From Macrostomum hystrix (Eukaryota > Platyhelminthes > Macrostomidae), in contig CATNEN010000003.1 in assembly GCA_950097015.1 (NCBI GenBank), positions 11,933,501-11,997,500 on the forward strand: a stretch of DNA of 64,000 nt, read 5' to 3'. Positions 15,201-27,200 of this stretch are shown here, piece by piece; position 1 is the stretch's first letter; each line of letters begins with the position of its first letter. A program made the position numbers and the translations under genes. The notes below the pieces were generated by a model. It ran no database searches. It was not told the origin of the DNA and worked only from the letters and a program-made list of their open reading frames with translations.

Positions 15201-18200
15201 TTAATTGGGTTCTGTATTTTTCACTAAGAAATCGATTCCATTTAATAAAATTGGTAATGTGGTTCCGTTGTCTCTAGGAAATGGATTTCATTTATTGGGA
15301 TTAGAAATGTTTCCGTTGTTTCTAGGAAATGGATTCATGTATTGGGATTAGAAATGTGTTTCCGTTGTTTCTAGGAAAGGATATATTTATTTGGGTTAGA
15401 AATGTGTTTCCGTTGTTTCTAGGAAATGGATTCATTTATTGGGATTAGTAATGTGTTTCCGTTGTTTCTAAGAAATGGATATCATCTATTGGGATTAGTG
15501 ATGTGTTTCCGTTGTTTCTAGGATAAGGATTCCAATTTTGGGATTTAGATTAATATTGGGATTACAGTATTTAGGATTGGGATTGCAATTTCTTTGTTTT
15601 CAAATTTAGATTTTGATTCAGGTTTTTTGTTAAATCCTACCCTAAGTCCGTTATAAACTCGTAATTTAGTGCATTATAGTAGTGTAATTACTCGTAGTAG
15701 TGAGATTTGCGGACAATTGAAGTTATTGTTTTATGAGAGTGTTTTCTATTCTCCTCAATAGTCCAATATATTTAAACTCGAAGGTGTGGCCTAGGCTGCG
15801 CGTGCTGGCTCGCTCCTCGCCGCAAGACAAGTACACCCTGGTCTCCGGAATCATCGCATCGAAGATCACGGCCAGTCGAGAGGTTGTCGCCGTCACAGGA
15901 GACGGCACCAACGATGGACCGGCTCTGAAGAAGGCGGATGTCGGCTTTGCTATGGGCATCCAGGGCACGGATGTGGCCAAAGAGGCTTCTGACATCATCC
16001 TGACTGACGATAACTTCTCTAGCATTGTCAAGGCCGTCAAGTGGGGTCGCAATGTCTACGATTCCATTTCCAAGTTCTTGCAGTTTCAACTCACCGTCAA
16101 CGTTGTCGCCGTCGCTGTGGCCGTCTTCAGCTCCTGCGTCATCACCGTGAGTTTTAGAGGCTTCCGAAAAGCCATGCGAATATACACTCGCGCTATGACC
16201 AACCCTATGACTGTGCACATCCTATGACCTACCCTATGACAGTACACTCACCCTATGACTAACCCTATGACTGTTTACACACCCCCTTACCAAACCTATG
16301 ACCGTACACTCACCCTATGACCAAATATATGACTGTACACCCATGCTATGACCAACCCTATGACTGTAAAATCACCCTATGACGAACCCTTTGGCTGTAC
16401 ACTCATTCTATGACCAACCCTTTGGCTGTTCGCTCGTCCTATGATCATATGACCAACCCTTTGGCTTTACACTCATCCTATGATCCTATGACCAACCCTT
16501 TGGCTGTTCGCTCGTCCTATGATCCTATGACCAACCCTTTGGCTTTACACTCATCCTATGGCCAACCCTTTGACTGTACACCCTCTCCCTGCCAGGACAC
16601 ACCTCTGCGAGCTATTCAGATGCTGTGGGTGAACCTCATCATGGACACCCTGGCCTCCTTGGCTTTGGCCACCGAACTGCCCAGCGATGAGCTGCTAGAA
16701 CGCAAGCCCTACGGCAGAACTAAGCCTCTGATTGACATCCGCATGCTGAGGAATATTGTTGGCAACGCTCTATACCAGCTGGTCATCACTTTCACACTTC
16801 TGTTTGCCGGTTAGTATTTTAATTTCTCAATCTCAATCAAAGTTTTCATTCTTCTTAAAATTAGTAAAGCATATCATGAATCATTTGAATCATTCATTCT
16901 AGGCGACAAGATCATGGACACGCCAATTCAATTCGGAAGCCCTGTACCAACGCAACACTTTACTGCCATTTTCAACGCCTTCGTGATGATGACCCTGTTT
17001 AATGAGATTAACGCCAGAAAGATTCACGATCAGAGGAATGTGTTCTCTGGCATGCAGAGAAACATTATCTTTGTCATCATCTGGTTGACAACCTTTGCTC
17101 TGCAGGTGAGGCTGCTAAATTTCTCGTATTTGTTCTTTTTTATTTTGTTCTCTCTATCTTGGTTGCAATATTTTATTAAAAATAGCATGTTACTGTCTTT
17201 GAACTTTGAAAAAATGCCATTATTAACTTTGTGCCTGCTATGCTGATCATTATCTTCTATTTCATTTTAAAATAGGTAATTTTCCTCTTCATAATCTTAT
17301 AATTAGCCAGTGTCTTTTTGAACTATTAAAATTGGTCATTGCCCTCTTCCTGCTCTCATAATTGGTTATTATCATTTTCCTACTCTCAAAATTGGTCATT
17401 ATCATTTTCCTACTCTCATAATTGTTCATTTTCATTTTCCTACTCTCATAATTGGTCATTGACCTTTTCCTACTCTCATAATTGTTCATTTTCATTTTCC
17501 TACTCTCATAATTGTTCATTTTCATTTTCCTGCTCTCATAATTGGTCATTGACCTTTTCCTGCTCTCATAATTAGTCATTGGCATTTTCCTACTCTCATA
17601 ATTGGTCATTGACCTTTTCCTACTCTCATAATTGGTCATTGACCTTTTCCTACTCTCATAATTTGTCATTGACCTTTTCCTACTCTCATAATTGATCATT
17701 GACCTTTTCCTGCTCTCATAATTGGTCATTGACCTTTTCCTACTCTCAAAATTGGTCATTATCATTTTCCTGCTCTCATAATTGGTCATTGGCATTTTCC
17801 TGCTCTCATAATTGGTCATTGACCTTTTCCCGCTCTCATAATTGGCCATTGACCTTTTCCTACTCTCATAATTGGTCATTGACCTTTTTCTGCTCTCATA
17901 ATTGGTCATTGACCTTTTCCTACTCTCAAAATTGGTCATTATCATTTTCCTGCTCTCATAATTGGTCATTGGCATTTTCCTGCTCTCATAATTGGTCATT
18001 GACCTTTTCCCGCTCTCATAATTGGCCATTGACCTTTTCCTACTCTCATAATTGGTCATTGACCTTTTCCTGCTCTCATAATTGGTCATTGGCATTTTCC
18101 TGCTCTCATAATTGGTCATTATCATTTTCCTACTTTCATAATTGGTCATTATCATTTTCCTACTCTCATAATTGGTCATTGTCCTTTTCTTACTCTCATA

Positions 18201-21200
18201 ATTGATGATTGTCCTCTTCGTACTTTCGTAATTCTTCATTATCCTCTTGGTACTTTTAAAATTGGTCATTGTTCCCTTCGAACTTCCTAAATTGGTCATT
18301 TTCCTCTTCGTACTTTTAAAATTGTTCGTTGTCCTCCTACCACTTTTTTAAATTGATCATTGTTCTTTAGTCTAAACCTGAACTTTAAACACAGGTGATC
18401 ATTGTTCAAGTCGGAGGCATGGTGTTTCGCACCAAGGGTCTGGACTTGAGCCACTGGCTCTGGTGTCTCTGCTTTGGCGCTGGATCGCTTGTGTGGCACC
18501 AGGTGAGTTACATTGGTAATGATTCACTTAGAATTGTTCGATACATATCGGCTCATATTTTTCCCACAAATCCCACCCTACGCAAGTTGGTCATCAGTAT
18601 TCCCATCAGCATTCTGCCATCCTGCCTGGAGATTGGCGGCAGTACCGAAGAAGAAATCGAGCACATCCTTGAAGAAGAAGCCCCCGATCAAGCTGGCCAG
18701 CTAGGAGAGGAATCCGATAAGAAGGGCCAGGTGTTGTGGATTAGAGGATTGGCCCGACTACAGACCCAGGTGAGTATAGCTGTGAAATCTGCTCAAAATT
18801 TTACAAAGTGTCAATTGAAATTTATTATTTAATAAATTTTACACCATTTTTACTGTGCCTTAATCGTTTCAAACAAAAAAGCACAGAGTAGCTGTTGTTA
18901 ATTAAAAAGAATTTGTAATTAGTAGGAATGCAAATTAGAAGGTTGTCTTTTTAGATTAGAATTCAACATTTGTATTGTGCGTTTGCCTTGAATAAGTTTT
19001 CCACTGGTTTGGAAATCTAATATATATTGCATTGCATGTAGCTTTACAACTGTTTCTATGCTAATTGTGCCATTGTGCTTCTCAGTCATTAGGCATTTTG
19101 TTTTACTTTTCATCAGTTCTGTATCAGAGTGACTGGGTATCTCTTAAACTCTACGTCAGAAGATTCCGAATCATTTTTATACGCTTTTCAATTTCCAACA
19201 AAAACAATTTCTTTTTATTTTGCGCATTTGTTTATCTTGCTTTTTGATTTGCTTTCATTTCAATGCCATATTCTATACTACTTACTAACATATGAATATT
19301 TATCATGCATATAATACTTATACTACTACTGTATTGAAGCATCAGTAGTTGTTATAGCGCAGTGTGTTTGCCTTTCTGTGCGCGCTTCGAGAAAAGAATT
19401 TAGAGACGAAAATTGGCTTCCATCTGAATAAGCTGCAGTCCCAGAATGGTCTTTGTGTCTGCAACAGCGCCTGGCTACACTGTTTTATTTAGTCGCGTAA
19501 GTACTATTATTGTGAAAAGTTCTTCTATATGTACTTTTAATTAGTTGGCCTGTTTTAATTTTCTAAGAAATATTTGCACTGCACCCGTTATACTAACTAA
19601 GAATTGGCATTTCCAAATGTTATATCCTGTATTACTAGCAGTAGTATTTAGTCTAGTAGAAAATTAGCTTTATTATTATTTCTTTAATTTGTCAATGTTG
19701 TAAACGTGTTTTAGTTTGTTATTCGTTAAGGCACAATTATTTTTAGTTTTAGTAATAAAAATTATTATTATTTAATACAATTTATAGTATAGGTAATATG
19801 AACAGTGTAGTTTTTCAACTGGCAAATTATCAACTTTCACGTTTCCTTTACTTAACAAAAAGATAATTATCTTTACTTTTTCAGCATTTCATTATCTCAG
19901 TTAATTAAATCACAATTAAAATTCACATTTTTCCTAATTTATTTACTAGTCTAAAAATAGTATTCTTAATAAAATACAGATCAAATAGACTCATCAATCC
20001 TGTTAATCTAGAGTTAAAGTGTAACCGACTAGCAATCAGTCTCATTTTATTTAATATATCTCTTTCCTAAATCTCGCTTCTCACTTAGTTAATCTAGCTA
20101 AGAATTGTTCTTAATTTTCAGTAAAAATATGTTTGCTTTTGTTAGGTATTATTAAATGGCGATCATATGTGTGATAATATATGTTGGCTGCCATAGCGTA
20201 TAAGTCAAATTACTCGAATTACTTCAGCTCCCTGAAGTAGTATAACTGAAGTACTACCTGAAGTAGCTCCCTGAAGTAGCTCCCTGAAGTAGTATAACTG
20301 AGGTTAGACACCAGCTCCCTGAAGTAGTATAACTGAGGTTAGACACCAGCTCCCTGAAGTAGTATAACTGAGGTTAGACACCAGCTCCCTGAAGTAGTAT
20401 AACTGAGGTTAGACACCAGCTCCCTGAAGTAGTATAACTGAGGTTAGACACCAGCTCCCTGAAGTAGTATAACTGAGGTTAGACACCAGCTCCCTGAAGT
20501 AGTATAACTGAGGTTAGACACCAGCTCCCTGAAGTAGTATAACTGAGGTTAGACACCAGCTCCCTGAAGTAGTAGAACTGAGGGTAGACACCAGCTCCCT
20601 GAAGTAGTAGAACTGAGGGTAGACACCAGCTCCCTGAAGTAGTATAACTCAGGGTAGACACCAACTCCCTGAAGTAGTATAACTGAGGTTAGACACCAGC
20701 TCCCTGAAGTAGTATAACTGAGGTTAGACACCAGCTCCCTGAAGTAGTATAACTGAGGTTAGACACCAGCTCCCTGAAGTAGTATAACTCAGGGTAGACA
20801 CCAGCTCCCTGAAGTAGTATAACTCAGGGTAGACACCAGCTCCCTGAAGTAGTATAACTGAGGTTAGACACCAGCTCCCTGAAGTAGTATAACTGAGGTT
20901 AGACACCAGCTCCCTGAAGTAGTATAACTGAGGTTAGACACCAGCTCCCTGAAGTAGTATAACTGAGGGTAGACACCAGCTCCCTGAAGTAGTATAACTG
21001 AGGGTAGACACCAGCTCCCTGAAGGAGGCAAAAGACAGCGCACATTAAAAAAACAAGATAAATAACATGTGTTTGACACCAGCTTTTATCATGCTTTTAT
21101 TCAGTCAACTGTCAACTTAAGTTGATGTACTTTTAATCTCTCTTCAACGATTTGTTTTCCCTAAAAAATCAGCGCCGCATGGTGGACGACATGCGTTCCA

Positions 21201-24200
21201 TCGAGCCCTGGATGGCGTCAGCGCTTCGAAGAATCGAAGAACGACGCATGACTATTTCAAGCATCGGCTCCGGATCTGCAGCCGCCACCGCCGCCGCCGC
21301 TGCCAACAGCTCCGCGCCTGGCGCTGCTGTGGTTGCTACGGCGAAGGCTGCTGACGGAAATCGTTTAAAGAGCACCGAGAGAGCTTGAGCAAATGATTCT
21401 TAACCGCCTGTAACTGGACTTGGCAGTCACTCTTCCTCGTCTACTTGCTCTGCCACTCTTCCTCTTCTCCAACCCGCCTGGCTGCGGTAATCCGGTTTTT
21501 ATCCGGCTTCGTCCGGTTTCATCCGTTTTTAGGGGGTTTTCCGGATCAAATAGTTGTTTTATCCGGTTTAGATCCGGAATTTCGTCCGCTTTCTCGTCCA
21601 GTTAAAGTGTACGTACATTTAATCCGGTTTTAGTCCGGAAATTGCTCCGCCTCGTCATCCGGCCTACTCCGGATGGCAACCGGGTGAGATTCCGGAGAAA
21701 CCCCGGATTCTCTTCCGGATGAAGGGGTCATATTTTGAAACTTTGGTCCGGTTTGTAAACTTTTCATCCGGATTTTTACATGTAAATTTGCCATGTGCAC
21801 CGGATGAAACTTCGGATGATGGACCGGGTAAAAACCGGATTACCACAGCCAGGCGGGAATTTGACTTTGTCACCCTCATTTCTCTCACTCGTCCTCTCTC
21901 TTCTCCCTCTCTCCTATCCCTCTCTCCTCTCCGTCTCTCCTCTCCCTCCCTCCTCTCAGTCTCTTTAATCTATCTCTATAAAAAATGTTCTATAAGTTTT
22001 TATAAGAATAACTCAGTAGTGAATCGACCTTCGTTTTCGTCATTAAATCATATGCAGCTTTTAAAAACTCAAATGTTATATTAATTCTTGTTGTAAGCAT
22101 ACATTTTAATTCAGGTTTTTTGTAGTGTATTTTTTCCCATTTTAGATTTTCTAGTCATTTTCTATAACAATTTTTCAACCCCCTTTTTCCTCTGTTGTCA
22201 ATGACAGTTTTCTAGTCAGTAGTATCGTTAAATTAGCTCTCCTTGTACCACATATTCATCGGTATGTTTTACAGTGTAATATTGCAGCTTATTTTCTTTT
22301 ATTTTGCTCTCATTAAAATGCCTGTGTCAGCTTTTAGCTTCCAGTGTCAGGAACAAAATTATTTATAAACCCGCTTATTCAGTTATAAGTTATAGGTTAT
22401 AGATTAGTTTGTCAACTTTTCAATATGGTTTTAGCTTACGTTTGAAACGATAAAGGCCATTATCAGTCTTTGTCTTCTATTTTATTTGGCTTTTTATATT
22501 ACTTAGTGACTGAATAGTCGATAGTAGTTCAAACATTTTCGTTTGAAATATGGTATAATTCAATTTAAAGCAGGTAATTATAATCAGTTGTCAACCAGTC
22601 AACCATAAACTGTGCTCGGAGTGTTTCTTAATGGAAAAAATGTATTAATTTCTTCTTCCGTCTCTCTGCTTCACCCAGATGCAAACAGTAAGTAGTTAAA
22701 GTTCGCCTCGTCTGCTTTTTCTACTTATCAATTTGGGCCTTAGCCTTAGCATACTATTTTTATGTTTTATTTTGACATTGTGTGACTTTTTGGCTGTTAA
22801 AGAGCTTAACAGGTATCCTAAATTAGGACGTAGTACCGTTCCCTGCCATAGACAGTTTTAGCTGTTATTAATTATAATACTAAAAAAAGCATTGTACGTG
22901 TCTGAGCACCTTGGGACTAACAAAACAGTTCCTAGAATTTATTGTTTCTTTACAATCTGTCATTTTTAGTCAACTTGTGTAGGGGGTGGTCTGATACGTT
23001 TGCCTCTTGCACCGAGGTCCCTAAGCTCGATTCCGCGGCAAGGCCACATTAAATTGGGGCGCAGCCGCGGAGAGAAGGCTTGGGGGCCTTGTCGTGCAAT
23101 TCAAGCCCTTGAGGGTCAACCTCCAAGGCACAGTGAAAGTGTACACTGCCTGACGAAAAAGTCAGGTCAGATGTACACACCTGTGTGAGTGTGCCCGCTT
23201 ACGGTATCTGTGTGCTCAGGAGTCAGCGAAATGGGCAGAATTGCCTCCTCGCTGGCTGCGGGTCTAGTGTCACGACTTGATGTGTCATTGCCTGCAGCCC
23301 TCCTGCAGTTTTTATTTTAATTATTATTATTATTATATTAGTTAGAAAATCGCTGGAGTGACTAAAACCGAAATCACTGCACGTTATCGTTCATTGCGGA
23401 TTGTGTGCTTTGAATTGAATTGAATATTGTATATTATCTAAGCAGTTTTCCCACTTTTTTTGAGTTGTGTCACTCGGACCGATTCTCGCCTTCTAAAAGT
23501 GCATTCTAGTTCTATCTAACTAGGCTTGCATGATCCAGCTTTGAAATTGGATAAAAAATTGGTTGTTTCTCCTTTTTAGTTAACTACTATGCTTGTCTAG
23601 ACTTAGAAATGGAATCAAAGATCGATCTGAGCATCTTTGCATGCTCAAAGCATGTTATTTTGTTTTTTGGTGAATCCATAGCCGTTGTGGGTTACATTTA
23701 TATACGAGGGGTGTTTCAAAAGTAACGAGAATTTAGTCATAACTTTTTTAGTGGATAAACTTTTTAACTTGAAATTTTTACCCTGTAATTTTGCAAATAT
23801 GGACAGCACACAGCTTCAGTTGCAACCCTGTCGGTCTACATGCACCAGTGAAATCTCACATTGAAGTCCAGACCTCGAGATTAAAAATTACGATTTTTGT
23901 CTGTGGTCTATATACCTGAGAACTTGCTTAGAACTTGAAAACTGCTAATGATGCTGCTGATGCACTCAGCTGCTTCTGATACTGTCTCCGGTGTCTGCTG
24001 TTTATGGGCAAAGTTGCCTAGGAATTTTTGTTTTTTATGCTGCATGGGGCTGCTCAAAATTTCAAATGCTTGACTGAGAGACTTGACTGAAAAGTGCTTT
24101 CAAGTGAGACTATGGAACGACCGAAAGATCATTCAGAAATTTGATCGAAGGAAGGACAAAGGCATTTTATTGCTGTTCTGGTTCAACTTGGAAAGAAGCC

Positions 24201-27200
24201 ATGCGATATCGCTCGGGACCTGAACCTGGCATTTGGAGATCAGGCACTATCGCAAGCGCGGGTTTATGCTCACTGCAAGGCGTTCCGCGATGGTGCTACA
24301 GGATGTGGTGACGCGCCGAGGTCAGGTCGCCCCCGCACGTCAACGGATGACAACAGCAAACAAATTGTCCGTGAAAACCTCTGCGCCAATCCTTCTGCCA
24401 CATTGCGTGAAGTTGAGCAGGTCTGTAGCATCTCCATTGCTTCTGTGAGCCGCATCCTCAAGGAGATAAACTGGTCGAGAGTCTGTGCCAAGTGGGTGCC
24501 GCGTGAGTTGACCCTGGACCACAAAAGAAAGCGAATTCACTGTGCAACGGAGAACTTGCAGTTGTGGCAGCAACTTGGTGATCAGGAGTTTAAACGACTT
24601 CTCATCAGTATGGATGAGACACCACTGCCAATGTTTAATCCACTGACTAAGCAGCTGTCCATGCAGTGGGGGCCCAGGGGCCGTCAGCCACACACAAAGC
24701 CAATGGACATTCGGCATGGACACGCAACATCATGTGCACCGTGTGGTTTGACGCCTGTGGGGTTCTGATGGTCGACTACCTGCCAGACAAGGCCACCATC
24801 AATGCTGCATACGTGCAAGATCAAGTTGCTCGTCTGCGTGAAGTCATCCTCCAGAAGCGACGCATCATGCGCGCCAGGCCCTTCATCTTGTGGGACAACG
24901 CTCGCCCTCACGTCGCCGCGGCCACCACAAGGAAAGTGGAAGAGCTCGGCTTTCGGCTGCTTAATCATCCAACTTATTCACCAGACCTCGCCATTGCTGA
25001 CTTTCACTTGTTTGGAGTAATGAAGAAGCCCATGCGAGGTTGCGTCTTCACCAGTCGACAGGAAGTCATTGCGGCGGCCAACGAATCTCTCCATGCGCTG
25101 CCTGCGAGTTTTTGGGGGGAGGGAATCGACAAACTGCTGCATCGCTATGAGAAGTGTATCCAGCTCAATGGCAGCTTTGTGGAACGTGCTGAAATCGCTG
25201 AAGAAATGGACGAAGGCGCTGATTTTTGACACAACAAACACGTTCACCTGTTCACTCTTTTCCACAGACAAAAATCGTAATTTTTAATCTCGAGGTCTGG
25301 ACTTCAATGTGAGATTTCACTGGTGCATGTAGACCGACAGGGTTGCAACTGAAGCTGTGTGCTGTCCATATTTGCAAAATTACAGGGTAAAAATTTCAAG
25401 TTAAAAAGTTTATCCATTAAAAAGTTATGACTAAATTCTCGTTATTTTTGAAACACCCCTCGTAGCAGCTTGTTTTTCGGATTGAAGCTAATTATTAGCA
25501 AACAAACATTTTAACATTACTTTAAGGATTGTAAGAAACAGTCGTAGTGAGAGGTAAAAATTCGGTTTCCTTGCTGATAACTTAAAAATGGTTTGCTAAA
25601 ACGTTCTTTTGTCATTGTATAAAATGAAAAAAACGACTAAAGTGTAGTCCTTTTGTGGAATATAGAAAGTTTCTATGCATTCAAACTTTATTTAAAACTT
25701 TTCTTGCGAGTGTTCTTGTATTCGCAACAGTCTTGTAACTTTAGAAATGGTGATAGAACTCATTTACTTTCAAATTGAATCATTACTCAGCTTCAAAAAC
25801 TATCTAACATTTTGTTTCAATCCCCCCCCCAATTTTTCCTTACCTATCGTCGTCATTCGCCGTCAACTCGGAAACTATTGCAAAAAATATTTGCAAACTT
25901 CAAGCTAAGAGTAGTTCACGCTTTCAAAAGTACCATTGACACGCTGGGCGATCAGCAGCTGGACATTGTTGAACTTCACCGGCGTCGTTTAATGCTGCAC
26001 AGTCAGCGATCCAACACGCACCAGAAAGCATTCTATGGCCCAGCGGCATTGTCCGCAGCCGTCTCTTCGTCCGATTTACCTATTGTTGATTCGACAGATG
26101 GGACAAATGTGGCAGTTGCTGCGTCTTCTTCAACTAAGAGTCGCTCTGTAGAATATGTCCCACTGATTTTGCCGCATTCCGGCTTTGCTACGACGGTCAC
26201 TTCTTGCACCACCGCTTCTACGCCGTCCGGATCAGTTCACGCTGTCGAATTATCAACTTTAAAGGCTTGACATCATCACGGCGGATTGTATCTATCGATC
26301 ATCTAGACTAGATAGACCATTCGTCCAGTGCTGGATAATACATTCGTTCAAGCATCAGTCTGTTGGCTTAGTTTAGTAACAAGTAATTGCATCGGCTGAC
26401 AATTGTACATCAATGTGTACTTTTTCAATCAGATTTCTCATGTGTACATACAAGCCGATACAAGCGAAAGGTTCCCTAAAAACGCCTCTTTGTGATGCGT
26501 TTTGTTCTTGAAACTTGTGCAACACGTCAAAATGGGCATGTTTCGTCGTGGAATGCTAATAAAATTTGGAAAAAATACTTAAACGCAGTAATTTTTTCAC
26601 ACCTTACATAAGCGCAGAGATGCTTCTGCATAGGACGCCAGGGAAAAACCATTTAATAACTGTTCGTCTCCCTGTGACTCCTAATAAATATCGATATGCG
26701 GATTGCGAGCCGATGTGTCCAGTCTTGTTAAATGTCGTTTTTCCACCGCGTTGAAAATTGTGAACCTCTGTCGCGCCAGAGTGCACTTTCAAGCTTTTAC
26801 CGAGTCTCTGCTAGTTTGCCTGCTTGTTAGCAACAGCTATCGTCTTATCATTCTTATCATAATAATCGATTAAAAAAAGAAATACTTTATTGATATAAAA
26901 ACATTAAAACTTCGCCAAAAGCAGTTCAAGAAATTCGTTAAGAATGCGAAGAAATATTTTTCGTTGAAATCGAAGAACCTATATTGTGCGCTTGTGCTTT
27001 TCTGTCTGTGTCTGTCTTGATTAGTACACGTTGCAAAATATTTTTGTTTATTCATTTGTTTGCTTGTGGCTCCCAACCTTTAGAGCTAGGATAATAATAT
27101 TTAATTGAATATACCTGACTGGGGAACGCCGCGCCCACCCTTATTTTACAACTGGGTGAACTGAAGCAATGCTGAGTTAAGTGTCTTGCTAAAATATCAT

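Larger units (their letters stand above)
23705..25462 (+). mobile_element. Mariner (D34D) transposon with ~200-bp terminal inverted repeats
   Basis: TA target sites flank the element at 23703-23704 and 25463-25464. The ends begin CGAGGGGTGTTTCAAAAGTA and its inverse. The inverted repeats run 23705-23906 and 25262-25462, far longer than the roughly 30 bp usual for mariner. The inner gene is broken, so the copy is non-autonomous. It sits in the intron between PMCA-A terminal exons 1 and 2. Confidence 0.95.

Noticed and set aside
17289..18299. Minus-strand 336-codon frame with ESRK/MTNY repeats
   Set aside because: Product of the 30-bp intronic minisatellite, not a gene.
21719..22084. Plus-strand 121-codon frame
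   Set aside because: Starts inside the inverted-repeat element and runs through low-complexity CT-rich DNA.
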